Assembly (NCBI GenBank): GCA_016931075.1 | Contig: JAFGFF010000118.1 | Location: forward strand, 1-64,000 | Length of the DNA stretch: 64,000 bases | Source: Pirellulales bacterium | GTDB lineage: Bacteria; Planctomycetota; Planctomycetia; Pirellulales; Thermoguttaceae | Direction: 5' to 3' | In this document: positions 53,424 to 61,796 of the stretch, in pieces | How positions within the stretch are numbered: position 1 is the first letter of the stretch | How the letters are laid out: every line of letters begins with the position of its first letter | Notes under the pieces: model-generated | Databases searched by the model: none | The model's input: only the letters and a program-made list of their open reading frames with translations | Told to the model about the DNA's origin: nothing | Position numbers and translations under genes: made by a program

Positions 53424-54194
53424 CTAGGCGATCAGCCCTCCGTCCACGACGAGGACTTGCCCCGTGATAAATGCGGCGGCTGGGCTGGCTAGGAAAAGAA
53501 CCGCATCGGCCACGTCCAGGGGCTGACCCAAGCGGCCCAGGGGGGTCCGCTGCTTGATCCCGTCGATGATCTCCGGGTCGAGCTTGGCCGTCATGTCAGT
53601 CTCAATGAAGCCGGGGGCCACGGCGTTGACCGTGATGGACCGGCTGGCCAGTTCCATGGCCACGGTTCGGGTCAGGCCAATCACGCCCGCCTTCGAGGCC
53701 GAATAGTTCGCCTGGCCCGGGTTGCCGATCATGCCCGAGATGCTGGCGATGTTCACAATTCGTCCCTGGCGACCCTTAATCATCGGCTTGGCCACCGCCC
53801 TGGTGAACAGAAACGTCCCTCGGAGGTTGATGGCCAGGACGCTGTCCCACTGGTCGTCCTTCATCCGCATCAACATGCCGTCGCGGGTGATGCCGGCGTT
53901 GTTGACCAGGATCTGGAGCCCGTCGTGGGCCTTGACCACCTGGTCGACCGTGTCGTTGACGGCCTGGCTGTCGGTCACGTCGCAAGTGAACGCTCGGGCC
54001 TGGCCGCCGACCGACTTGATCGACCCGACCGTCTCTTCGAGCAGTTCGGCGTTCACGTCGACACACGCCACGCCCGCGCCGCAGGCGGCCAGCGATTGGG
54101 CGATCAGTCGCCCGAGCCCCCGGGCAGCGCCGGTCACGATGGCCGTTTGGCCTTCCAGGTTGGTCGTTATCCGGGTCTTCGTTTGGTCCGTCAT
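53424..54194 (-). CDS. fabG: 3-oxoacyl-ACP reductase
   Basis: The protein has 256 residues, a classical short-chain dehydrogenase. The cofactor site is [14 protein letters not shown] follows at [12 protein letters not shown], and the catalytic Ser, Tyr and Lys are in SISGM and YSASKAG. It reduces 3-oxoacyl-ACP with NADPH. It starts 10 nt after fabD with AGGACGCCC as ribosome binding site. Position within the fab cluster supports this over other SDR functions. Confidence 0.93.
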   Translation of the reverse strand: MTDQTKTRITTNLEGQTAIVTGAARGLGRLIAQSLAACGAGVACVDVNAELLEETVGSIKSVGGQARAFTCDVTDSQAVNDTVDQVVKAHDGLQILVNNAGITRDGMLMRMKDDQWDSVLAINLRGTFLFTRAVAKPMIKGRQGRIVNIASISGMIGNPGQANYSASKAGVIGLTRTVAMELASRSITVNAVAPGFIETDMTAKLDPEIIDGIKQRTPLGRLGQPLDVADAVLFLASPAAAFITGQVLVVDGGLIA

Positions 54195-54204
54195 GGGCGT
54201 CCTC

Positions 54205-55113
54205 TCACACTTCCACGGATTGGCAGGAAACAGACCGGTCGATCCGTCGCAGCAGTCCTCGCAGGACGCGACCGGGCCCGACTTCATAGAATTGGCTGAA
54301 CCCCTGAGCGAGCATCGCGCGGATCGAGTCCTCCCAAAGAACCGGGTGGACCACCTGGCGCACGAGAAGCTGGCGGATCTCTTCCGGGTCGTCGTGCGAC
54401 TGGGCGTCGACGTTGGAGATGACCGGGAGCTTGGGTTGCGACATGGGCACGTCGGCCAGGGCCGCGGCCAGACGCTCGACGGCAGGCTGCATGATCGACG
54501 TGTGAAACGCGCCGGCCACGGCCAGGGGGATCGCCTTCATCGCGCCCATCTTCGGGGCCAACTCGGCCGCCCGCTCGCAGGCGTCGTTCGTGCCCGAGAC
54601 GACGATATTGCCTGGGCAGAGCAGGTTGGCGATCTCCAGCGTGTCGTCGCCCCGGACCTGTTCGCAGAGGCGTTCGACCTCGACGCGTTCCAGGCCGAGG
54701 ATGCTGACCATGCCGCTGGGCTGGGCGTCGGCCGCCTCTTGCATGGCGGCGCCGCGGCGCTGCACCAGCATCAGGCCGTCCTCGAACTCCATCACCCCGG
54801 CGAAGACCAGGGCCGTGTACTCGCCCAGGCTCAACCCGGCGGCCGCCTCGCACGAAAGGACCACGTCGGGCGATGTCTGGCGGAGCGACTCGAGCGCGGC
54901 CAGGCTGGTCACAAACAGGGCCGGTTGGCTGCAGACGGTCGAATCGAGCTCGTCGGCCGGGCCCTCGAAGCAGAGCTTGGCCAGGTCGTAGCCCAGCACG
55001 TCGGCCGCCCGGTCGTAGAGCTTCCGGACGCTGGGCAGCGACTCGGCCAGCCGCTGGCCCATCCCGACTGCCTGCGCTCCCTGCCCGGGAAACAAGAACG
55101 CGATCCTGCTCAC
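54205..55113 (-). CDS. fabD: malonyl-CoA:ACP transacylase
   Basis: The protein has 302 residues with a GTG start. It has [17 protein letters not shown], nucleophile S95 in [13 protein letters not shown] (Leu instead of His before it, as in plant-type enzymes), and GAFHTSIM with the catalytic His. It transfers malonyl from CoA to ACP. GAGGCGGACGACA precedes GTG 55113; the upstream 26 residues look unrelated. fabG follows after 10 nt. Confidence 0.93.
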   Translation of the reverse strand: MSRIAFLFPGQGAQAVGMGQRLAESLPSVRKLYDRAADVLGYDLAKLCFEGPADELDSTVCSQPALFVTSLAALESLRQTSPDVVLSCEAAAGLSLGEYTALVFAGVMEFEDGLMLVQRRGAAMQEAADAQPSGMVSILGLERVEVERLCEQVRGDDTLEIANLLCPGNIVVSGTNDACERAAELAPKMGAMKAIPLAVAGAFHTSIMQPAVERLAAALADVPMSQPKLPVISNVDAQSHDDPEEIRQLLVRQVVHPVLWEDSIRAMLAQGFSQFYEVGPGRVLRGLLRRIDRSVSCQSVEV

Positions 55114-55280
55114 TGTCGTCCGCCTCGTGCGATGGGTCGGATCACGGGCACGCGCCCGACTCGATATGGAAAACCGGCTCCCCGATTCCATTACTTCCCC
55201 GGCCGGCGCCGGTGGAAGATAGAAGACTCACTGCGGTCGGCCCGAACGGGTGGGCCTCCGCGCGACGGTGGGCCGCGCGA

Positions 55281-55460
55281 TCAGGACTCGACCTCGACGA
55301 TCTTTCGGCCCATGTAATGGCCGCAATTCGGGCAGACCACGTGGGCCGGCTTGGCCGTGCTGCACTTCGTGCAATAGGTCAACTCGCTCGCCTTGAGCGC
55401 GTCTTGCGACCGGCGGATTCCCGTCCGGTGGTTCGAATGTTTTCGCTTCGGAACGGCCAT
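55281..55460 (-). CDS. rpmF: 50S ribosomal protein L32 (zinc-binding form)
   Basis: The protein has 59 residues. MAVPKRKHSNHRTGIRRSQ matches the L32 N-terminus. Four cysteines in two CxxC pairs (C30/C33, C43/C46) make the zinc ribbon form. It starts the minus-strand fab run; fabD follows after 167 nt. Presence of the four cysteines means it is the zinc-containing, not the zinc-independent, paralogue. Confidence 0.95.
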   Translation of the reverse strand: MAVPKRKHSNHRTGIRRSQDALKASELTYCTKCSTAKPAHVVCPNCGHYMGRKIVEVES

Positions 55461-55724
55461 CGTCTCGTACTCTGCCTGCAGGCGGGATCGTTGCCTCGGC
55501 CCCCAACCGGAGCCTCGGGGTCAAATACGCGAATCCTCCAGGATACGGGCTCCCCTCATCCCTGTCAACGGGACCGGGAGGGCTGCAACCCGATGATCTG
55601 CAGCGGCTCCGACTGACCTGAGTCAAAACAGAATCCCCCGTCAAAGAGGGGTTCCTTGAAGGGCTGCCTCCCGGCGCGCAATCTGACCTGCTTCGCCCGC
55701 ATTACAGCCCGGATTGCCCTGAAG

Positions 55725-56333
55725 TTAGACGACTTTTCGCACCACGCCGACGACGACGCCGAGGATGTTAGCGTTTTTGACGTAGATGGGCTTCATCGTG
55801 GAGTTGGCCGGTTCGAGGCGGATGCGGCCTTTTTCGGGGAACCAGCGTTTCAGCGTGGCTTCGTTCTCGTCGGTCAGAGCGACGACGATCTGACCCTTCC
55901 GGGCGGTCGCTTGTTTGCGGATGACAACGTAGTCGCCATCGGCGATCTGGTCTTCGATCATCGAGTCGCCGGAGACTTCCAGGGCGAACAGGTCGCGGTC
56001 CGAGGCGTCGAACATCTCGCCGAAATCGATCTGCTCGTTTTGCTCGACCGCTTCGTGCAGCACGCCGGCGGCGATTCGCCCGGCTAGGGGGAGCCCCCGC
56101 TCGCCCAGGGGTTCGGCCGCCAACTGGATCGCCCGAGACCGGTTTGCCTCGCGGGTGATCAGGCCCTTTTTCTCGAGGGCCTTGAGGTGGCAGACCACGC
56201 CGTTGGGGGAGCGAATCCGGAACTTGTCGCCGATCTCACGGACCGTGGGCCCGTAGCCCCGGTGGTGGATCAGCTCGCGGATGAAATCGTACACCTCTCG
56301 CTGGCGATCGGTCAGACGCTCTAGGGCTTCCAT
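55725..56333 (-). CDS. lexA: LexA repressor
   Basis: The protein has 202 residues. The winged helix (about 1-65; LTDRQREVYDFIRELI, GPTVREIGDKFRIRSPNGVVCHLKALEKKGLI) is followed by the S24 peptidase part: cleavage between A89 and G90 in GRIAAGV, Ser S124 in GDSMIED and Lys K162 in ATLKRW. RecA-triggered self-cleavage derepresses SOS genes. AAGGGG sits about 7 nt before ATG 56333; the TTG 21 nt upstream overlaps that site. An autoregulatory promoter is predicted upstream. Confidence 0.95.
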   Translation of the reverse strand: MEALERLTDRQREVYDFIRELIHHRGYGPTVREIGDKFRIRSPNGVVCHLKALEKKGLITREANRSRAIQLAAEPLGERGLPLAGRIAAGVLHEAVEQNEQIDFGEMFDASDRDLFALEVSGDSMIEDQIADGDYVVIRKQATARKGQIVVALTDENEATLKRWFPEKGRIRLEPANSTMKPIYVKNANILGVVVGVVRKVV

Positions 56334-56410
56334 GAAACGTTCCCCTTTGTCCAAGTGGACGACCCACGAAACGGATAATCCTGAGATGGGCCGCGGAAAC
56401 TCGAGGCTAT

Positions 56411-56445
56411 GGACAATTGTACAATATACGGACGTACATGGTCAA
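56411..56445 (-). promoter_or_regulatory. predicted lexA promoter with GTAC-containing operator
   Basis: On the minus strand, TTGACC (56440-56445) and TACAAT (56416-56421) are separated by 18 nt. The palindrome ATTGTACAAT (56416-56425) overlaps the -10 box and a second GTAC stands 11 nt away (56434-56437). GTAC-N4-GTAT and GTAC-N4-GTCC arrangements resemble cyanobacterial-type LexA sites (GTAC-N4-GTWC). The operator role is inferred from position. Confidence 0.5.
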
Positions 56446-56507
56446 GGGGGGCTAAGAAAGAATCGGCCGCCAGACGGGCCGGGATGAGGGCACCCGGTGC
56501 AGGAAGG

Positions 56508-57851
56508 TCAGTTTTTCAACGGGCTGTTCGTGAGGAGGGATTTCCCTTTGCCCTGGGCTTTGGTCTTGACTTTGAGTGTGCCTGAGTTGTCGTCAAGCTG
56601 GCACCAGTCGTCGTGACAGCGGAAGTAGAGGTCGCCATCGGCCGGGGCCTTAAAAGTGCCTTGGTTGCCCAGATTGAACGGTTTACCCAGCTTGAGGTCA
56701 CTGCTCAGGACGACCGCTTCGAGGCGGCCGGCGCCCTTGGTGTCACCCTCGGGGACCCCGTCGGCGTCGACGGGCTGCGGTTTCCGGTCGGTCTTCCATT
56801 TGCCGGTGGCGGCGTACTCGTACTCGGTATCGGCCGTGACGCGGACTCCGCTGGGCTGCCAGCCCCGGTCGGCGCGGACGGTCGAGGTAACGATTCGGGC
56901 GGAGCCCTTCAGGGACGCGAAGCGTTTGGACCAGTCCCACGCGCACAGGTCGACGCGAAAGCCCTGGTCCATGTGGGCGAGGAAGAAGCGGTACTCGAAC
57001 TCGATTTGCGGGGCCATTCGCCCGTAGACCTGTTGGAAGTTGACGTTTCGGCCCGTGAGCATCCCGAGCCCCAGCGGCCGGAACTGTTTTCCGTAGTTCG
57101 GGTTGTTGGCCAGCATGTGGCACAAGGCCCACCACCAGCAATAGTCTTTCCAATCGCCCGAGTGCTTGGTTTCGTTGATCAGTTCGGCCAGGGACCTTGG
57201 CGGCGAATTCTTCAGATAGGCGATGGTTTCTCGATGCGCGTTGACGGCCCGTTCGCCTCCTTTTTTCCAATACTGGCCCATTTCGGCCATGCCTTCGGCG
57301 TACCAGACGGGTCCCACGTCTCCGAAGGCCTGGCGGCAATAGGCATGGACCGATTCGTGCTGCGGGACGCCCTGTCGCGAGACGGCGTAGACGGTCGCCT
57401 TGACGAAACGCTGCCGCCCCATCGTTGCCGTTTGCGAGATGCAGATCCCGGCCTGATGTTGGAGCCGTTCGAGTGCGCGTTCAGGAAAGAGCTTCGCGTC
57501 CCAATTGGCCAGGTCCTTGACCACGTAGCACTCGATGATTCCCTGGGGCGGCCGTCCCCAATAGGTGGAGATCAGCGTGAGCATCGTCTCGAGGCGTTCG
57601 AGCAGCTCTTGTGCCTCCTTGGCCGGCAGATCGGTGTGGATAAGAAACCGCCGGGAGCGGAAATCTTGCGGCGCGGCGGCCGTCTTGGTTTCTTGTTTTG
57701 GCTCCGACGACTTCTTCCGAGGAGCCGCGTGCACCGTCGCGCAACACATCAAGAGGACCAGCACGACCAGGACGCCGATTCGTGCTGCTCGATGCGAAAG
57801 AATGCCGTGTTGAGTGTCGTTTTGCCTCATCCCGTTGCCAGTGTCGAGCAT
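56508..57851 (-). CDS. exported HExxH protein with a C-terminal PA-IL-like domain
   Basis: The protein has 447 residues. A signal peptide (ARIGVLVVLVLLMCCATVHA) is present. Residues about 70-320 resemble gluzincin peptidases: PQHESVHAYC is the HExxH zinc-binding helix and VWYAEGMAEMG provides a downstream Glu ligand. The C-terminal 115 residues (GWQPSGVRVTADTEYEYAATGKW, KPFNLGNQGTFKAPADGDLYF, DDNSGTLKVK) resemble the PA-IL/LecA lectin-like fold that binds galactosides. Together this suggests a secreted, glycan-targeted peptidase. ATG 57851 follows GAGGAG, 10 nt apart; a nearer ATG at 57830 is possible. Confidence 0.7.
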   Translation of the reverse strand: MLDTGNGMRQNDTQHGILSHRAARIGVLVVLVLLMCCATVHAAPRKKSSEPKQETKTAAAPQDFRSRRFLIHTDLPAKEAQELLERLETMLTLISTYWGRPPQGIIECYVVKDLANWDAKLFPERALERLQHQAGICISQTATMGRQRFVKATVYAVSRQGVPQHESVHAYCRQAFGDVGPVWYAEGMAEMGQYWKKGGERAVNAHRETIAYLKNSPPRSLAELINETKHSGDWKDYCWWWALCHMLANNPNYGKQFRPLGLGMLTGRNVNFQQVYGRMAPQIEFEYRFFLAHMDQGFRVDLCAWDWSKRFASLKGSARIVTSTVRADRGWQPSGVRVTADTEYEYAATGKWKTDRKPQPVDADGVPEGDTKGAGRLEAVVLSSDLKLGKPFNLGNQGTFKAPADGDLYFRCHDDWCQLDDNSGTLKVKTKAQGKGKSLLTNSPLKN

Positions 57852-57928
57852 TATAGAGGACTCCTCGCGGGACAATCGTTCCGAGTCGATTTAGGCGCTG
57901 TCAAGGAATAACTTGCCGAATTTGTTCT

Positions 57929-58016
57929 GTAGGGAACGCCCTCCGTGGCGTTCCGCGGGCCGCGGATAATGGGCCAAACTCGCGGTTCACGGAACGCCAC
58001 GGAGGGCGTTCCCTAC
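57929..58016. repeat. REP pair, GTAG tag, GGAACGCC stem and CTCCGT loop
   Basis: The plus unit (57929-57954) and minus unit (57991-58016) each read GTAG, stem GGAACGCC / GGCGTTCC, loop CTCCGT. The stems are perfect and 8 bp long. The GTAG tags lie outside. It lies between the HExxH protein gene and nagB, both minus strand. Confidence 0.9.
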
Positions 58017-58067
58017 AGTCACGGCGATGATCTCAATTCGGAAAGTTGTTCTTTAACGGATCCCTTA

Positions 58068-58091
58068 GGACGCGACGGAGCGCGTCCCTCC
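58068..58091 (-). repeat. single REP unit, GGAG tag and CTCCGT loop
   Basis: The minus-strand unit reads GGAG, stem GGACGCG / CGCGTCC, loop CTCCGT, identical to the left unit at 14843. Its end is only a few bases from the stop codon of the nagB-type gene, so it will be in that gene's 3' untranslated end. Confidence 0.85.
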
Positions 58092-58095
58092 AGGA

Positions 58096-59979
58096 TCAAA
58101 TCGGCTGGCCGTTCCAGTGGACGAAGGCTTCCAGGGCGTAGTATTCGGGCAGACCAATTTGATTATACACGTCGGCCGTCCGGCGGTTGCGGTCTTCAGC
58201 CCGTTGCCAGAACTCCCGGGGGTCGTCCGGGCCAGGGAACAGGGCCGAGTCTTTTTGCGATTCGTGCCGGAAAATGGCCTGTTTCTTGACTTCCAGGTCT
58301 TTCGGGCTCAGGGGCACGGCCACCTCGATCACGTGGGGGGCCCATTCCTGCCAGGCTCCCCGGTAAAGGAGCACGTCGGGCAGGGAACCGCCGGACTGTT
58401 CGATTTGGGCCAGGGCAGCGAAGATGACCTGGGCACAGACACGGTGGGTGCCGTGCGGATCGGTCAGGTCGCCAGCCACGTAGAGCTGACCCGGCTGGAC
58501 CTGCTCGATCAGTTCGCGCACCCGGCGGATGTCCTCTTCGGTCGGCGGCTTTTTGGCGACCGTGCCCGTCTGATAGAAGGGCAGCGACAGGAAGTGCAGG
58601 TTCTCTTCCGGGATGCCGCACACGCCGGCGGCCGATTTGGCCTCGCTCCAGCGGATGAGTTCCTTGATCTTCATGACCGCGTCGCTGTCCGGCTCGCCCG
58701 GCTTCTTGCGGTCGAGCACTTGCAGGACGTGCGTCTCCAGGTCGGGCGTCTTCTGTTCGTCGATGCCGAAGCGGCGGTTCAGCTCGGTCATCAGGTCGGC
58801 CAGTTGCCGCGCGTCGTGGTCGAACACGGCGATGTTGCCGCTGGTCATGTAGGCGACGTGGACGTCGTGCCGGTCCTCGACCAGCCGGATGAGCGTCCCG
58901 CCCATGCTGATGACGTCGTCGTCCGGGTGAGGGCTGAAGCAGAGCACGCGCTGCGGTTCGATGCCGGCCGGGTGGTATTCGATCGTCTCCATCAGCCGGC
59001 GGAAAACGCGATGGGCCACGCGAGAGGCCGGGCCGTGGTTCCGCACGAGTTGGTGCAGCCCATGCCGGCGGAAGTCGTCGGCGTCGAGCTTCAGCAGGGC
59101 CTTGCCCGTCTGCTCGCAGAGCCACAGCACGGCCCGCTTGGTCAGGGCGTCGTTCCACTCGACCGCGCCCAACAGCCAGGGGGTTGCCCGGCCGGTCAGC
59201 TCGTCGGCCGAGGCCGCGTCGAGCAGGAACGAGACGTCGGAGTGCTCACGGAGGAAACTGGCGGGAACCCGCTCGCTGACGGGATCCTCGACGGCCGCGC
59301 GGATGATCCGCGACTTGTGCTCGCCGAAAGCCAGCAGGAAGATCTTCCTGGCTTCGAGGATCGTGGCCACGCCCATCGACAGGGCCTGGCTGGGGACGTT
59401 TTCCAGGTGGAAGAAATCGCTGGCGGCGTCCTTGCGGGTGACCGGATCGAGCGTGACCACGCGGGTGCGGCTGGCGCGCATGGCGGGCGGTTCGTTGAAT
59501 CCGATGTGGCCGTTGCGGCCGATGCCCAGGAGTTGGATGTCGATCCCGCCCGCCCGGCGAATGGCCTCTTCGTACCGCCGACAGTGTTCGTCGACCTCGT
59601 CGGGGCCGATCGTGCCGTCGGGGATGTGGATGTTCTCCGGCGGGATGTTGACGTGGTCGAAGAACGACTCGTACATCCAGCGGTGATAGCTCTGCAATTG
59701 GGCCGGTTCGAGGCCGTAGTACTCGTCCAGATTGAACGTGACCACGCTGGACAAATCGAGCCCTTCCTCGCGGTGCATGCGGATCAGTTCGCGGTAGACG
59801 CCCACGGGCGTCGAGCCGGTGGCCAGCCCGAGCACGGCCGAACGGCCGAACGCGTTCCGCTCGCGGATCGTGTTGGCGATCGTCTGGGCGACGTGCCGGG
59901 CCGCTTCGAGGTTCGATTCAAAGACGTAGCAGGGGATGTGGGTGGCGGGAACGGGGTTGGCGGTGGGTTTGGGTTTCAT
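58096..59979 (-). CDS. nagB: glucosamine-6-phosphate deaminase fused to a PIG-L/LmbE deacetylase-like domain
   Basis: The protein has 627 residues. The N-terminal NagB domain (about 15-270) has LGLATGSTPVGVYREL, VTFNLDEYYGL, GIGRNGHIGFNEP and HKSRIIRA, the active-site segments of isomerising glucosamine-6-phosphate deaminase. A linker leads to an LmbE-like domain (about 340-600) with FSPHPDDDVISMGG (zinc-binding PHPDD) and DPHGTHRV. LmbE-like enzymes deacetylate N-acetylglucosaminyl compounds, so the fusion may couple deacetylation and deamination of amino sugars; this is inference. Fusions of this kind are known from Bacteroidetes. Confidence 0.88.
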   Translation of the reverse strand: MKPKPTANPVPATHIPCYVFESNLEAARHVAQTIANTIRERNAFGRSAVLGLATGSTPVGVYRELIRMHREEGLDLSSVVTFNLDEYYGLEPAQLQSYHRWMYESFFDHVNIPPENIHIPDGTIGPDEVDEHCRRYEEAIRRAGGIDIQLLGIGRNGHIGFNEPPAMRASRTRVVTLDPVTRKDAASDFFHLENVPSQALSMGVATILEARKIFLLAFGEHKSRIIRAAVEDPVSERVPASFLREHSDVSFLLDAASADELTGRATPWLLGAVEWNDALTKRAVLWLCEQTGKALLKLDADDFRRHGLHQLVRNHGPASRVAHRVFRRLMETIEYHPAGIEPQRVLCFSPHPDDDVISMGGTLIRLVEDRHDVHVAYMTSGNIAVFDHDARQLADLMTELNRRFGIDEQKTPDLETHVLQVLDRKKPGEPDSDAVMKIKELIRWSEAKSAAGVCGIPEENLHFLSLPFYQTGTVAKKPPTEEDIRRVRELIEQVQPGQLYVAGDLTDPHGTHRVCAQVIFAALAQIEQSGGSLPDVLLYRGAWQEWAPHVIEVAVPLSPKDLEVKKQAIFRHESQKDSALFPGPDDPREFWQRAEDRNRRTADVYNQIGLPEYYALEAFVHWNGQPI

Positions 59980-60011
59980 CTCTGTTCACGGGGTAGAATA
60001 GGACTCAAGAC

Positions 60012-60070
60012 GTAGGCCGGGTCGTGACCCGGCAGTTCAATGGGTTGTGCCGGGTCACGACCCGGCCTAC
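60012..60070. repeat. REP pair, GTAG tag with GCCGGGTC stem
   Basis: The plus unit (60012-60033) and minus unit (60049-60070) each read GTAG, stem GCCGGGTC / GACCCGGC, with a 2-nt loop (GT or AC). Stems are perfect. The pair sits between nagB and proB, both on the minus strand. Confidence 0.9.
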
Positions 60071-60099
60071 GAGGTGGTTGGTGTGGGATGATCTTTTCC

Positions 60100-61239
60100 T
60101 CATCGGGTGACGACCATGTTGTCGCGGTGGATGATCTCGTCGTAGGGATGGTGGCCCAGGGCGCCGGCGATCTGGTCGGTCCGGAGGCCCTTGATTCGGG
60201 CGATGTTGGCCGCGCTGTAGTTGGTTAGTCCGCGTGCGAATTCGACTCGGTCGGCGTCGCGCAGGGCGACGACGTCTCCCTTGTCGAACTGGCCGACGAC
60301 GTTGACCACGCCGATCGGCAGAAGGCTTTTCCCGGCTTGTTCGACGGCCCGGCGGGCGCCGGCGTCGACGATCAGGTGCCCTCGGGGCTGAACGGTGAAC
60401 CCAATCCATCGTTTTCGGGCGGCGACCGTCTGGCCCTGGGCGACCAGCAGCGTGCCGACGGGCTCGCCCGCCACGATGCGGGTCAGGACGTCGGGCGTCC
60501 GGCCGCCGGCGATGATGGCGTTTTCCCCGCCGCCGGTGACCAGTCGGGCGGCTTCGAGCTTGCTGGCCATCCCGCCCCGGCTCAGCTCGCCGCTCCGGTC
60601 GCGGACCAGCCCGAGCACCGTGTCGTCCAGCCGCGTGACCGTCGCGATCGGCTTGGCCCCGGGCGCGTGGGGTTCGCCGTCGAAGAGCCCTTCGACGTCG
60701 GAGAGCAGGACAAGCAGCGGCGCTCGGATCAGGTTGGTGACCATGGCGGCCAGCCGGTCGTTGTCGCCGAACGTGGTCTGAAGCTCGTCGACGCTGACGG
60801 TGTCGTTTTCATTGATGATCGGCAACGCGCCGAACTCGAGGAGCGTCAGGATCGTGTTTCGCGCGTTGAGGTATCGGGTCCGCTGATCGAGATCCTCGGC
60901 CGTCAGGAGGATTTGGGCGACGTGCCGGCCGTGAGGCCGCATCGCGCTCTCGTAGGCCTCGATCAGGGCGCTTTGCCCGATGGCGGCCACGGCCTGAAGC
61001 CGGGCCAGGTCGGTGGGCCGCCGGCTCATTTCGAGCCGCCCCATGCCGGCCCCGACCGCTCCAGAACTGACCAAAACCACCCGCCGGCCCATGCCCATCA
61101 CCCGATGGATCTGCTCGGCCAACCGGCCGATTTGCCCCGGATCGAGCCGTCCGTCGGGCTGGGTCAGCACCCGGGTGCCCACCTTCACGACCATCGTGGT
61201 CGCACTGGTGGCAATCTCTTGACGCAACAAATCGGTCAT
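60100..61239 (-). CDS. proB: glutamate 5-kinase
   Basis: The protein has 379 residues. The amino acid kinase domain (about 12-260) shows MVVKVGTRVLTQPDGRL, VVLVSSGAVGAGMGRL, PIINENDTVSV and GDNDRLAAMVTNL. A PUA domain (about 280-365) follows, as in most long ProB proteins. It phosphorylates glutamate to glutamyl-5-phosphate, the first step of proline synthesis, and is usually feedback-inhibited by proline. proA is not in this window. No good ribosome binding site was seen before the ATG. Confidence 0.95.
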   Translation of the reverse strand: MTDLLRQEIATSATTMVVKVGTRVLTQPDGRLDPGQIGRLAEQIHRVMGMGRRVVLVSSGAVGAGMGRLEMSRRPTDLARLQAVAAIGQSALIEAYESAMRPHGRHVAQILLTAEDLDQRTRYLNARNTILTLLEFGALPIINENDTVSVDELQTTFGDNDRLAAMVTNLIRAPLLVLLSDVEGLFDGEPHAPGAKPIATVTRLDDTVLGLVRDRSGELSRGGMASKLEAARLVTGGGENAIIAGGRTPDVLTRIVAGEPVGTLLVAQGQTVAARKRWIGFTVQPRGHLIVDAGARRAVEQAGKSLLPIGVVNVVGQFDKGDVVALRDADRVEFARGLTNYSAANIARIKGLRTDQIAGALGHHPYDEIIHRDNMVVTR

Positions 61240-61303
61240 GGTGAAAGCGACTCAGTCGTGGGACGTTAAGCCGAAGGGCACGGGTGGTGGGTTGAAGCGA
61301 TGG

Positions 61304-61377
61304 GTGGCACTGGCGTCTCGCCAGTGGGCGTCTTGCCAGTGATGGAATCTTGGACACTGGCGAGACGCCAGTGCCAC
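61304..61377. repeat. REP pair, GTGG tag with CACTGGCG stem
   Basis: The plus unit (61304-61326) reads GTGG, stem CACTGGCG / CGCCAGTG, loop TCT; the minus unit (61355-61377) is its mirror with loop AGA. A further partial copy (CTTGCCAGTG) lies between them. It is the same family as the pair at 33957, with a stem one base shorter. Confidence 0.85.
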
Positions 61378-61527
61378 CCAAGGCAGTCAATGCGGCCGGC
61401 CGATCTACCCCGGGGCCACGAGCCACACCCTCGGAGGGCAGGAACCGGTCAACCCTTCAGCATACCCGCCTGGCCCCGCGACCGGAAGATGCTACGGATC
61501 GGCTAACCCTTGAACCAACATTTGTTG

Positions 61528-61612
61528 GGTGCCATGCTCCACGCTTGCGTGGGCATGTTTTCCCGGCATTTTCGAGGTCCCACATGCCCACGCAAGCGTG
61601 GAGCATGGCACC
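61528..61612. repeat. REP pair, CATGCTCCACGC stem with a bulged T
   Basis: The plus unit (61528-61557) and minus unit (61583-61612) have the same arms, bulge and loop as the pair at 36268. The spacers begin alike (TTTTC) but then differ. It lies in the 557-bp gap between proB and purF; no gene was seen there apart from the repeats. Confidence 0.88.
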
Positions 61613-61796
61613 CGGTCCCCTCATAGGGCAGGCGGCCGGAAGTTGGTCCATACAGTTAGCCGGTTGTGAAAAAGGCCGTGGAGCCTACAATACGGGAGAG
61701 CAGGCGGCCCGTCGCGGCGTTCCGAGGGATCGTATGCCTGCTTCCCATGCCTCCCAGTCGCGAGTCGGCCGTAGGGATACGGTCGTTTCCACTCCC

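Noticed and set aside
53722-55317. 531-residue plus-strand open frame
   Set aside because: It is antisense to fabG and fabD, which have complete catalytic motifs, and its composition is that of a high-GC shadow frame.
58117-60015. 632-residue plus-strand open frame
   Set aside because: It mirrors the NagB-LmbE gene on the opposite strand and shows no family resemblance.
61350-61796. N-terminal extension of purF
   Set aside because: It would start in one REP pair and run through another (61528-61612). PurF homology and the nucleophilic Cys begin after ATG 61797.
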